The notes beneath the pieces were generated by a model, which was not told the origin of the DNA, did not search any database, and saw only the letters and a list, made by a program, of their open reading frames with translations. Source: QWPN01 sp040880915 (GTDB lineage Bacteria; Planctomycetota; Planctomycetia; Pirellulales; UBA1268). Taken from it: DNA of 64,000 bases. Location: NCBI GenBank assembly GCA_040880915.1, contig JBBEEF010000208.1, forward strand, positions 1 through 64,000, given 5' to 3'. Both the position numbers and the translations under genes were made by a program. Positions 53,076-60,800 of this stretch are shown here, piece after piece (the stretch's first letter is position 1; every line of letters starts with the position of its first letter).

Positions 53076-53310
53076 ATCCAGCCATCGATGACGTATCGGT
53101 CGCCAAACTCCGTTTCGCTGTGCGATTGAACCTCGTTGTCGATGGCGAGCCTCAACAGTTCGCCTCAAGCTAGCGAGGATCCGTGGGGTCGAAGCCCAGT
53201 CTCCGAAAAAACGCCGCCTTGGATTTTCCTCTGGGGTGCCGGTCGTTGAGCAGGTAGCCGAGCACCTTGGCTCTCGAGACACTCGCGCGGCGGGCATTCG
53301 GAAGATTCAT
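53076..53310 (-). pseudogene. DUF6883-like gene, broken
   Basis: On the minus strand ATG 53310 opens MNLPNARRASVSRAKVLGYL, then LNDRHPRGKSKAAFFRRLGF. This is a DUF6883-type N-terminus, a family often found in toxin-antitoxin islands. It meets TAG at 53170-53172, then after a one-base shift continues as LRLAIDNEVQSHSETEFGDR YVIDGWI and breaks off next to a HIT fragment. Nonsense codon plus frameshift plus truncation make it a pseudogene. Confidence 0.7.
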
Positions 53311-53359
53311 GCGGCTTTGGAACCGCTGCATTGACAGGTGTACGGCTGTGTAGTTTTTG

Positions 53360-53452
53360 TCAAGCCGAACGCGAGCCGTGGTCGGCGATCCGCTGCTCGA
53401 GGATCCGGAGGTCGCCGTGGGCCTTCTCGTATTCCGCCGCGTTGGTAATCAC
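53360..53452 (-). pseudogene. antitoxin-like N-terminal scrap (HigA-like)
   Basis: Thirty codons from GTG 53452 (ITNAAEYEKAHGDLRILEQR) resemble the beginning of HigA-type antitoxins. No HTH domain follows, and the stop lies close to a TTGACA (53363-53358) that would serve the DUF6883 remnant. Weak assignment. Confidence 0.4.
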
Positions 53453-53469
53453 AGCAGCACCTCCACCAG

Positions 53470-53703
53470 GCTTTGTCGATGACACAACAAGCCACGATCG
53501 AAGTGGCTCGTTGATACGCCTCGTGTCCATCGAGCTAAGCACCCCAACCCGCTTGAGGATCAATGACTCGTGAGCGGCACCACGAAAAAGTCTCGCGAAC
53601 TGTGCGGGCCGCTCACGACGACGGCCGGCCGCACCTTCGAGCCCGTGCGATCCGAAAACGGGTAGGACACGAGTACGACGTCATTTCTCGAGAAGCTTGG
53701 CAT
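53470..53703 (-). pseudogene. MazF/PemK-like toxin, internally deleted
   Basis: ATG 53703 overlaps the end of the antitoxin and encodes MPSFSRNDVVLVSYPFSDRT, GSKVRPAVVVSG and RDFFVVPLTSH, a MazF-type N-terminus, then stops at TGA 53562-53560. In another frame the MazF C-terminal block SLILKRVGVLSSMDTRRINE PLRSWL follows at once (to about 53480). About 30 central residues and the frame are lost, so no toxin is made. Confidence 0.75.
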
Positions 53704-53884
53704 ACCCGTCGTCCTCGGGGTCGTCCCAGATCTCCGCGAGCGACTTCTGGCTGGCTTCCATCCAAAAATCCCGGTCGTCTTCCGGCAGGAGCGTCACGAG
53801 AACCTTCGCGCCCTCCGGCAACGTCGCCGGCTCGGCGAGCTCGATCTTGCCGTCGTGCACGATGGCTTTGAGGGTGACGATCAT
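53681..53884 (-). CDS. MazE/AbrB-like antitoxin of a broken MazF module
   Basis: The 67-residue protein MIVTLKAIVHDGKIELAEPA (start) ends IWDDPEDDGYAKLLEK. Its short beta-rich N-terminal half and acidic C-terminus fit antitoxins preceding MazF/PIN toxins. AAGGAG lies 7-12 nt before ATG 53884. Its own promoter-like box (TATACT at about 53909-53914) lies inside the coding frame of the preceding DUF5615 gene. The cognate toxin is destroyed, so this is an orphan antitoxin. Confidence 0.65.
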   Translation of the reverse strand: MIVTLKAIVHDGKIELAEPATLPEGAKVLVTLLPEDDRDFWMEASQKSLAEIWDDPEDDGYAKLLEK

Positions 53885-54250
53885 GGGACGCTCCTTGGCT
53901 AGCGGACGAGAGGAGTATACAGCCGTGCAGTGGATTACGGTAAACGCGCCTGGCAGATCCGCCTCGTGCTCCCGGATGGCGCGGGCGACGATCCGTGCCT
54001 TCTCATCGTTTGAAATACCATCGACGCGAACAAGCACGACACCCCGGTGATGAAGTCGCTGCCGATAGACAAGCTCACCGAAATCCTTGTCTTCGGTGAT
54101 CAAGATTCTTGCATCCAGCACAGCCGCCTCGAGGACGACGCTGTCTTTGGTCCCCCCGAGTTCATCGGCCATCCATCGAACGTCGTGCCTGTCATCGCGG
54201 ATAGCAGCAACGATCAACCCGTCCACGCCTTCGTCGGCGAGGAACCTCAT
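53681..54250 (-). CDS. DUF5615 PIN-like protein, in-frame fusion to the MazE-like antitoxin
   Basis: From ATG 54250 the frame encodes a DUF5615 (Mut7-C/PIN-like) domain: MRFLADEGVDGLIVAAIRDD, ARILITEDKDFGELVY and RGVVLVRVDGIS, carrying the acidic residues of the PIN-like fold. Instead of stopping near residue 110, it runs through promoter-like sequence (VIHCTAVYSSRPLAKERP) straight into the MazE-like antitoxin, giving 189 residues. The fusion was probably created when the second cassette joined the 3' end of this gene. ATGA overlap with the upstream DUF433 antitoxin, so the toxin of that pair. Whether the tail affects activity is unknown. Confidence 0.75.
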   Translation of the reverse strand: MRFLADEGVDGLIVAAIRDDRHDVRWMADELGGTKDSVVLEAAVLDARILITEDKDFGELVYRQRLHHRGVVLVRVDGISNDEKARIVARAIREHEADLPGAFTVIHCTAVYSSRPLAKERPMIVTLKAIVHDGKIELAEPATLPEGAKVLVTLLPEDDRDFWMEASQKSLAEIWDDPEDDGYAKLLEK

Positions 54251-54486
54251 GCCGACTCCCGATCGCCCACCGCGTGCACCGTCTCGTGGCTCATGGCTTC
54301 AGCCGCATATCCGAGTGCAGCGAGGACGGCTTCACGCGTGAGCCGGGGATGCGACTCGAGAATCTGCTCGACGGATTCGCCGCTAGAGAGCTTTCGCAGG
54401 ATGAGTTCGACGGTGATGCGGGTTCCGCGCACAACCGGTTTGCCCAGCATCACGTCGGGATCAGATTGGATCAAAGGGTTGTCCAT
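54247..54486 (-). CDS. DUF433 antitoxin-like protein
   Basis: This 79-residue DUF433 protein (small HTH-type) has PLIQSDPDVMLGKPVVRGTR and the helix-turn-helix block LILRKLSSGESVEQILESHP RLTREAVLAALGYA. DUF433 genes regularly precede DUF5615 genes as an antitoxin-toxin pair; here the two overlap by ATGA. A promoter of the shared type lies upstream at 54515-54542. Confidence 0.88.
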   Translation of the reverse strand: MDNPLIQSDPDVMLGKPVVRGTRITVELILRKLSSGESVEQILESHPRLTREAVLAALGYAAEAMSHETVHAVGDRESA

Positions 54487-54514
54487 GGAACCCTCGATGG
54501 GGGTATTTCGCGGG

Positions 54515-54542
54515 CCTATACGCCCGTTCAGTTTTTTGTCAA
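54515..54542 (-). promoter_or_regulatory. sigma70-type promoter P4 of the DUF433/DUF5615 operon
   Basis: Minus strand: TTGACA (54542-54537), 16-nt spacer ending CTGAACGGGCG, TATAGG (54520-54515), 28 nt before the DUF433 ATG. The spacer is nearly that of P6 at 57739-57767. Confidence 0.82.
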
Positions 54543-54568
54543 GGGGCCCAGGTCGATCCTGTGTCAGC

Positions 54569-54800
54569 GATTCTACCCCGGACCAACGTTGTCCCTCTCG
54601 CCCGTAGACTTGCGGCCATGGTTTCCTTCACGTTGCCTGCCTCGCCGTTGGTTGGGTCCTTCGCGCCGCCGCCGGCAGGGGCGGGCGGGGCCCACGCCAC
54701 CTACAAGATGGTGGTGCTCTGCGTGTTGCTCGACCGGGATGCGGTCTGGGACGGGATGGGGATCGACGACCTCGCCGGCACGCCCAGGGAAAACGGTGCC
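54569..54800 (+). pseudogene. HIT-gene promoter joined to an internal fragment of the helicase gene, copy b
   Basis: ATTCTACCCCGGACCAACGT (from 54569) to GCGGCCATGG (about 54621) copies the HIT-gene promoter. After a diverged stretch, codons for YKMVVLCVLLDRDAVWDGMG resemble FKMVLLRVLLDSDAVFSG, residues ~863-880 of the HIT/helicase protein (nt 60429-60480). The promoter and a distant internal segment are thus joined, with everything between removed. It is cut by the IS4 element at 54864. Confidence 0.7.
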
Positions 54801-54863
54801 TGCACCTATTTTCACGCTGGACCGAACCACTCCGATCGAGGTGAAGAAAATGGTGGCTGGCAC

Positions 54864-55971
54864 GAATGGCACGAAGATAGCCGTAAGACCTTTCGTGGCG
54901 ACCGCATCGCGTGCCAGCACATCGACGCCAGGATCGCGTCGTGGCGGGTGAGCGAGACCGGTCAGCGCAAACAAGAAGACCCCAGGGCGAGAATGGAGTT
55001 GTTCAAAAGCGACACTCCCGCGCAAGAGGTCTTTTATGGGCTCAAGTATCGAGCAGTTGGTCATGCAGTTCAAGCATGACGTCGGTCGCGCGTTCGACCC
55101 TGCGGCAATCCTCGCGTTGTGCCGCTCGGTCGGGCATGCCTGGCGGACGCGGCAACTCGATCCCGTGGTGACGCTGCAGGCGTTTTTGCTGCAGGTGCTG
55201 CACGACAACACGGCATGCAGCCACGTGCCCAGACTCCTGGGCATAGACGTGACCGCCGAGGCGTATGGCCAGGCGCGAAGCCGCCTGCCCCGGGAGTTCT
55301 TTCAGCGACTCCTGGAAGAGGTGTGCTCACGGCTGAGGGGCAGCATCGATACCGCCTCGAGCTGGCATGGACACCGCGTCTGGGTCATCGACGGATCGAG
55401 CTGCTCGATGCCCGACACGCCGGAATTTCAGCAGGCCTTCGGCCAGCCGAGCGGTCAGGCCCCCGGGTGCGGCTTTCCGGTGGCCCATCTGATGACGCTC
55501 TTTCACGTCGGCACCGGCATGCTGATGCGAATCGCCACGGCGCCGTGGCGAACGCACGATCTGTCGCAAGCCCGCCTGATGCACGGCGGCCTGGCCACGG
55601 ACGACATTCTGCTCGCGGACCGGGGATTCTGCTCGTCCCGGGCTCTCGCACCAGATCGATCACGCTCGTGACCAGCCTGCTGGATGCGAAGGCGTATCAG
55701 GCTGCCGATCTGGCGGCGCTCTACGCGAGGCGCTGGGAAGTTGAGACGAACCTGCGGCATCTCAAGCAGACCCTGGGAATGGATGTGCTGCGTTGCGTTG
55801 GCCAGGGAGACTCGCTACGACCGATTCGCGTCGTGCCGGAGCGGCCGGGCAGGCACGACCCGCGAGTGAAAAAACAACGCCCCAAGAACTACCAGCTGAT
55901 GACCAAACCACGTTCCGACTTGCTCCAAGTCTTGGCGACGCAAGCCTTATCGCCTTAACTTCGTGCCATTC
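54864..55971. mobile_element. IS4-family insertion sequence, internally deleted
   Basis: Terminal inverted repeats: GAATGGCACGAAGATAG (54864-54880) on the left and, as reverse complement, GAATGGCACGAAGTTAAGGC (55971-55952) on the right. They enclose a broken IS4-type transposase (55036-55958). No clear target duplication is seen at the ends. It lies in the HIT/helicase remnant copy b, so it inserted after that duplication. Confidence 0.8.
55036..55958 (+). pseudogene. IS4-family transposase, frameshifted with internal deletion
   Basis: Frame 1 (55036-55671) carries an N-terminal helical domain and the first two catalytic acidic residues (VWVIDGSSCSMPDTP; DDILLADRGFCSS). It then stops after an abrupt change. 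Another frame (about 55660-55958) holds the Glu block ARRWEVETNLRHLKQTLGMD and the C-terminal RPKNYQLMTKPR. About 100 residues between second Asp and Glu, and a further piece before the C-terminus, are missing. Inactive. Confidence 0.88.
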
Positions 55972-56032
55972 AGTCCTGACACCTTTTCCGCGACAATGCG
56001 GCGATCGGACCAAGGTTGTTCCCGTCTCTCCG

Positions 56033-56359
56033 TTACATCTCTTCGAATCTCACTTCGACGAGGCCGCCGGCTTGCACGTGTTCGATTGCTGCCGCCACTG
56101 CCGCAGTGTTTTGACTGATGCGTGGCCATGACGTGGTCAGCAGCACCACGATTCCGAGACGGACGCGACGCAGATCCTGCTGATGCCGGAGATTCGGGTC
56201 GGTCGAGATCAGAATCTCGTAGCCATTGAGGATGGCCACTGCGAGGACGTCGCCGTTGGTGAGGCGATCCCAGCCCTTCTCGAACACTGTGTGGATTTCG
56301 TGGCCGTCGAGATGCCGTCGCAGCGGAACTGGCGTTCCCTGGTCCAAGAGAATCTTCAT
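56033..56359 (-). CDS. DUF5615 PIN-like protein (toxin candidate)
   Basis: This 108-residue DUF5615 protein has MKILLDQGTPVPLRRHLDGH, NGYEILISTDPNLRHQQDLR and VVLLTTSWPRI, the usual acidic positions of the PIN-like fold. It starts within the stop of the DUF433 gene upstream (ATG 56359 overlapping TGA 56358-56356). Presumed toxin or nuclease of the pair. Confidence 0.87.
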   Translation of the reverse strand: MKILLDQGTPVPLRRHLDGHEIHTVFEKGWDRLTNGDVLAVAILNGYEILISTDPNLRHQQDLRRVRLGIVVLLTTSWPRISQNTAAVAAAIEHVQAGGLVEVRFEEM

Positions 56360-56583
56360 GCCGACGCGTGCAGCTCGAGGCTGGCGGCGGCGAACTCGAG
56401 CACGGCTTCCACCTGCTCCCGGGTGACTCCCGGAAACCACTCGACGAACTGATCGACGGTCGCGCCGTCTTCAAGATTTTCAAATAGCGCCCGCACGGGC
56501 ACCCGAGTGTTTGCGAACACCCATGCCCCGCTGACCTTGGCAGGGTCGCGTTCGACGGCTCGACAATCTTCCCAGGAACTCAT
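56356..56583 (-). CDS. DUF433 antitoxin-like protein
   Basis: A 75-residue DUF433 protein: MSSWEDCRAVERDPAKVSGA, WVFANTRVPVRALFENLEDG and VDQFVEWFPGVTREQVEAVL. ATG 56583 is taken; the frame also has a TTG two codons earlier. The promoter at 56617-56645 starts transcription about 25-30 nt upstream. Antitoxin of the following DUF5615 gene. Confidence 0.87.
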   Translation of the reverse strand: MSSWEDCRAVERDPAKVSGAWVFANTRVPVRALFENLEDGATVDQFVEWFPGVTREQVEAVLEFAAASLELHASA

Positions 56584-56616
56584 GGCCAAATGCCTCGGGC
56601 GGAGCTTGCGACGGGA

Positions 56617-56645
56617 AATATACAGACGTTCACTTTGTGCGTCAA
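56617..56645 (-). promoter_or_regulatory. sigma70-type promoter P5 of a DUF433/DUF5615 operon
   Basis: Minus strand: TTGACG (56645-56640), 17-nt spacer ending GTGAACGTCTG, TATATT (56622-56617). Same architecture and similar spacer as P1, P4 and P6. Confidence 0.86.
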
Positions 56646-56663
56646 GGCCCTGCCGGTCGTCCC

Positions 56664-56969
56664 AATTCTACCCCGGACCAAGGTTGTCCCGGTCGTCGCT
56701 AGACTGCCGCCATGCGGCCGGATGCCACATCACCGTTCCCCTCGCCCTTCCTGGCGATCCCCAAAGCGGAGTGGCTCTGCGCGAACTCGCTCTGCTTCGC
56801 GATCTACGATCGGTTTCCGGTTTCGCCCGGGCACGTGCTCGTGATCACGCGGCGGGTCGTGCCGACTTTTTTTGAGTGCATGGCGGCCGAGCAGGCGGCG
56901 GTGATGGAGCCCGTCGGCACAGTAAAACGGCTGCTCGATGAGCGGCTCGACCCGAAGCCCGATGGATAA
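56664..56969 (+). pseudogene. HIT-gene promoter and truncated HIT domain, copy c
   Basis: Promoter copy (ATTCTACCCCGGACCAAGGT ... TAGACTGCCGCCATG) followed from ATG 56712 by 85 codons nearly identical to residues 1-85 of the HIT/helicase protein (PSPFLAIPKAEWLCANSLCF, AIYDRFPVSPGHVLVITRRV). The frame ends in TAA at 56967-56969, before the HxHxH motif, so there is no active HIT site. It is fused to a DUF6883 remnant in antisense. Confidence 0.9.
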
Positions 56970-56981
56970 AACGTCGGGTTA

Positions 56982-57064
56982 ATCCAGCCATCGATCACGT
57001 AACGGATGCCAAACTCCGTTTCGGTCTGGGGTTGGATCTCGGTATCCACGGCGGGCGACGTCAC
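56982..57064 (-). pseudogene. DUF6883-like C-terminal fragment
   Basis: Minus-strand codons VDTEIQPQTETEFGIRYVID GWI match the remnant at 53076-53150 (ETEFGDRYVIDGWI). No start or other part of the gene is present. Both DUF6883 scraps end next to a HIT fragment, though at different points. Confidence 0.65.
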
Positions 57065-57175
57065 CGTGGCGGGGTATCGCGTGCTGCGGACCGAGCGAAC
57101 GCGACCTAGCGGCGGATGAGCAGGCAGCCGCGACGAGGTTTTCCGACTGGTTCACGATGCTCCAGCGCACGCAAC

Positions 57176-57472
57176 TCACAGCCGGCGTTGCCACTCCGCT
57201 GGATCACGTGAGTCGTGAAACACCGCGAGCACGTCGATCCTCGCAGGCGTCACCCGATAGAAAATGCTGTATGGAAAACGCCTGACAGCCGCGCGGCGGA
57301 TGTCCTTGAGCACGATCCCGTGGAGCTCAGGGTGAATCGAGATGCGATCAATCACCCGCCTGACCTCATCGATCAGCCGGATGCTCAGGCCCTCTCGCTG
57401 GCCCTCGAGATAGTCGCACGCGGCCAGCAGTTCCTCGGCGGCTTGGTGCCGAAGAACGACCGCTAGGCTCAT
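57176..57472 (-). CDS. ParE/RelE-type toxin
   Basis: The 98-residue toxin has SLAVVLRHQAAEELLAACDY, RLIDEVRRVIDRISIHPELH and the C-terminal sheet RRFPYSIFYRVTPARIDVLA VFHDSRDPAEW, the ParE/RelE pattern. ATG 57472 overlaps the antitoxin stop (ATGA). A longer frame to 57514 lies inside the antitoxin gene and is not used. Confidence 0.9.
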   Translation of the reverse strand: MSLAVVLRHQAAEELLAACDYLEGQREGLSIRLIDEVRRVIDRISIHPELHGIVLKDIRRAAVRRFPYSIFYRVTPARIDVLAVFHDSRDPAEWQRRL

Positions 57473-57702
57473 CGCTTCGCCCGCGCGCGAGCCTCGGCCT
57501 CGACATCGCCCCACGGCCGCACGGCATTGGGGTTGGCCATGCTATCGGCCAGCCGTCGCTCCAACTCGGCGCGCTGCCACTCCGGTAGCGGCGACGTCTC
57601 CACGTCGTGAACCACGCTGTCCCAGATCGCGTCGGCAACCTGGAGCCGCTCTTCGATGCTGAGACGGTCGAGCCCCAAGTCGCGAAGTGAAACGCTGTCC
57701 AT
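57469..57702 (-). CDS. addiction-module antitoxin (PF09720-type)
   Basis: The 77-residue antitoxin MDSVSLRDLGLDRLSIEERL continues QVADAIWDSVVHDVETSPLP EWQRAELERRLADS, the usual family core. It is paralogous to the antitoxin at 52558 but clearly diverged, so the two modules were not made by one recent duplication. Promoter P6 lies at 57739-57767. Confidence 0.9.
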   Translation of the reverse strand: MDSVSLRDLGLDRLSIEERLQVADAIWDSVVHDVETSPLPEWQRAELERRLADSMANPNAVRPWGDVEAEARARAKR

Positions 57703-57738
57703 GACTGTGCCTCCGAATCGGTATCACCAAAGGCGAGG

Positions 57739-57767
57739 AATATACGCCTGTTCAGTTTACGCGTCAA
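57739..57767 (-). promoter_or_regulatory. sigma70-type promoter P6 of a toxin-antitoxin operon
   Basis: Minus strand: TTGACG (57767-57762), 17-nt spacer ending CTGAACAGGCG, TATATT (57744-57739). Divergent from the intact HIT/helicase promoter, 28 nt away. Confidence 0.88.
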
Positions 57768-57792
57768 GCAGTCTCCGCGGGAGCCTCGGTCC

Positions 57793-57842
57793 GGGATTCT
57801 ACCCGGGACCAAGGTTGGCCCACGGGGTCGTACACTGCCGCC
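57793..57842 (+). promoter_or_regulatory. leaderless-type promoter of the HIT/helicase operon, with conserved upstream element
   Basis: ATTCTACCCGGGACCAAGGTT (57795 on) is conserved in copies a, b, c and here. TACACT (57831-57836) stands 6 nt before ATG 57843; copies c and b have TAGACT at the same distance. No ribosome-binding site is seen. A -10 box this close predicts a transcript starting at or next to the ATG (leaderless). The conserved GGACCAA-GTTG part sits where a -35 box or an activator/repressor site would be. Confidence 0.65.
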
Positions 57843-60800
57843 ATGCGGCCGGATGCCACTTCACCGATCCCCTCGCCCTTCTTGGGGTTCCCCGAGGCGG
57901 AGTGGCTTTGCGCTAACTTGCTCTGCTTCGCGATCTACGACCGGTTTCCGGTGTCGCCCGGGCACGTGCTCGTGATCACGCGGCGGGTCGTGCCGACATA
58001 CTTCGACTGCACGGCCGCGGAGCAGGCGGCGGTGATGGAACTCGTCGGCGAGGTGAAGCGGCTGCTCGATGACAGGCTCGACCCGAAGCCCGATGGCTAC
58101 AACGTCGGCTTTAACGCCGGGGCAGCCGCCGGCCAGACCGTGCCGCATGTGCATGTGCATGTGATCCCGCGATACGCAGGCGACATGCCAGACCCCCGCG
58201 GCGGCGTGCGGCATGTGATTCCGGAGAAGGGGAACTATCTTGTGGGGCCGGTTGCCTCGGCCCGGCTCTCGCTCACCACTGGCCCCGATCGCCCGCTCTG
58301 GCCGCGGCTCGCCGATCGGCTGCCTGGCGCCAGCGAGATCGACCTGCTCGCGTCGTTCGTTCAGACCTCGGGCCTCGACCACGTCCGCGAGGGGCTTTTT
58401 AGTGCGCTCGCCGCGGGCGCGAAGATCCGGCTGCTCGTGGGCGACTATCTCGGCATCACGTCGCCCGACGCCCTGCGGCTACTCCTCGGTTGGAGTACCG
58501 CCGCCCCCGCGTTTGAGGCCCGGCTCGTGGAGCTCGACCGGCTTCGTGGTTCGCCAGCGTCGTTTCACCCGAAGGCTTGGCGGATCGCCGACTCGTCGGG
58601 CGGGATCGTGGTCGTGGGCTCGAGCAACCTGTCGCGGGCGGCGCTCGTGTCGGGCGTGGAGTGGAACCTCATCGGTGAGACGTCGGGCGACGACGCAATC
58701 GACCGCGAACTCGCCGCCGCGTTCGACGACCTTTGGCAGCAGGCCACGCCGCTCGATGCCGACGTGGTCGCCCGCTACGCCGCCCGCGTTACAAACAACG
58801 AGGAAATCGGTGCCTGGCACAAAGGCTTTACGGAGTGCCAGGCACCGTTTTCCGGCGGAGTCGCGTTCACGCCCCGCCCTTGGCAGCAGGCCGCCCTCGA
58901 CTCCCTCGCCGCGATCCGCCGCGACGGCTACTCAAAAGCCCTCGTCGCCGTGGCCACGGGCCTTGGGAAAACCTGGCTCGCGGCGTTTGATGTTGTGGCC
59001 GTCGGGCGGGCGCTCGGCCGGCCGCCGCGGGTGCTCGTGATCGCGCATCGGGCAGAGATCCTCGCTCAGGCCGAAGCCACGCTCCGGCAGGCGATAGAGG
59101 CCGAGTGGGGAGCCGACGCGTTTTCCCGTCGCTTGCGCTCAGGGCTTCCTGAAGATGGAGGGCGATCGGAACTCTCTGGAGGGGCCACGTGGTTTGCTGA
59201 CTCATCCGCCGATCTCTCGGGCACACTCGTGATCGCCTCGATCCAAAAGCTCTCTCGGCCCGACGGCCTCGCGGCCCTCGATGCGGCCGAGCCCTTTGAT
59301 TACTGCGTGGTCGACGAGGTGCATCACGCCGAGGCCCCCAGCTATCGGCGTGTGCTCGCGCGGCTCAGGAGCACATTCACGCTCGGCCTCACGGCCACGC
59401 CCGAGCGGACAGACGGCGTCGACGTGGCCACGCTCTTCGACGACATCCTCGCGGCCCAGGCCACGATCGGCGACGGGATCGCGGAGGGGTCGGTTGTGCC
59501 GTTTCGGTATCGGGGGCTCAAGGACGACGTCGACTACGACACATCAAAAATCCCCTGGCGCAACGGCCGCTTTGATGTGGCCGCGCTCGAAGCCGCCTTG
59601 GAAAACAGCGCCCGCATGGAACGTCTCTGGACCGAGTGGCAGGCCGTGCCGGCCGGGCGCACGCTCGTCTTTTGTTGTTCGCGGCGGCATGCGGTGTTTG
59701 CCCGGGATTGGCTCGTGAAGCGGGGCGTGGCCGCAGCCGCCGTATTTTCGGATGGTTCCGCGGCCACGGGCGGCCCCGTCTCCGACCCGCGGATGGCCTC
59801 GCTCGCCGCGTTCGTGGAGGGCCGCCTCGACGCCCTCTGCGTGGTCGACCTCTTCAACGAGGGCGTCGACATCCCGCTGGTCGACCGCGTGGTGATGCTC
59901 CGGCCCACGGAATCCAAGATCCTGTTTCTACAGCAGCTCGGCCGCGGCCTGCGGAGTGCGGAGGGCAAGAGCCGGCTGGAGGTGATCGACTTCGTGGGCA
60001 ATCACCGCGTGTTTGCCAGTCGGCTCATGCATCTCTTCGCGCTCGTGCCGGCGGCCGACGACGCCGCGGAAGCGACAAACTGCCATGCGTTCTTGAAGTC
60101 CTTTTTGGCGAACGCGCCGCCTGCCCTGCCGCCGGGGTGCCTCGTAGACGTGGACCTCGAGGCGAAGGACCTGCTCGCGCGGCTTGCGCCCCAGACGGGT
60201 TCGCGGGTGGTGGAGGCCTACCGCGATCTCCGCGCCGACCTCGCGCGGCGGCCCACGATGACGGAGCTCTTTCACCGGGGCTACAACCCGCGCACGCTGC
60301 CGCCGGAGTGTGCGACCTGGTTCGACTTCGTGGCGGCCGAGGGCGACGCGACGGCTCTCGAGGCCGAATGTCTGGGCCGGTTCCGCGACTGGTTCGTGAT
60401 GCTCGCTACCACGCGGATGACGAAGTCGTTCAAGATGGTCCTGCTGCGGGTGTTGCTCGACAGCGACGCGGTCTTTTCGGGGATACCGATCCCGGAGCTG
60501 GCGGCGAAGTGTCGGGAGTTTCTCATGGCCCACGAGTTTCTCCGCCGCGACATCGCCGACGCCGCCTCGGGCCAGCCGGTGGAGATGTCGCCGCGGAAGT
60601 GGCTCGCGAGCTGGCGGAAGTTTCCGATTGCGATCTGGATGCAGGAGCAGGAGGGCCGTAGCTGGTTCACGATTCACGACGACTCCCTGCGCGTGGCTTT
60701 CGAGTGCGACGAGCGGCTGCGGGCGACGGTCGAGAGCATGAGTGGCGAGCTCGTCGATTTCCGGCTGGCGGCCCACGCCCGACCGCGGGCGAGTGCGACT

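Noticed and set aside
52259..57842. Integron cassette array
   Set aside because: No integron integrase and no attC-like R-box pairs were seen. The constant part is a promoter module rather than a recombination site, and the gene pairs keep their own promoters.
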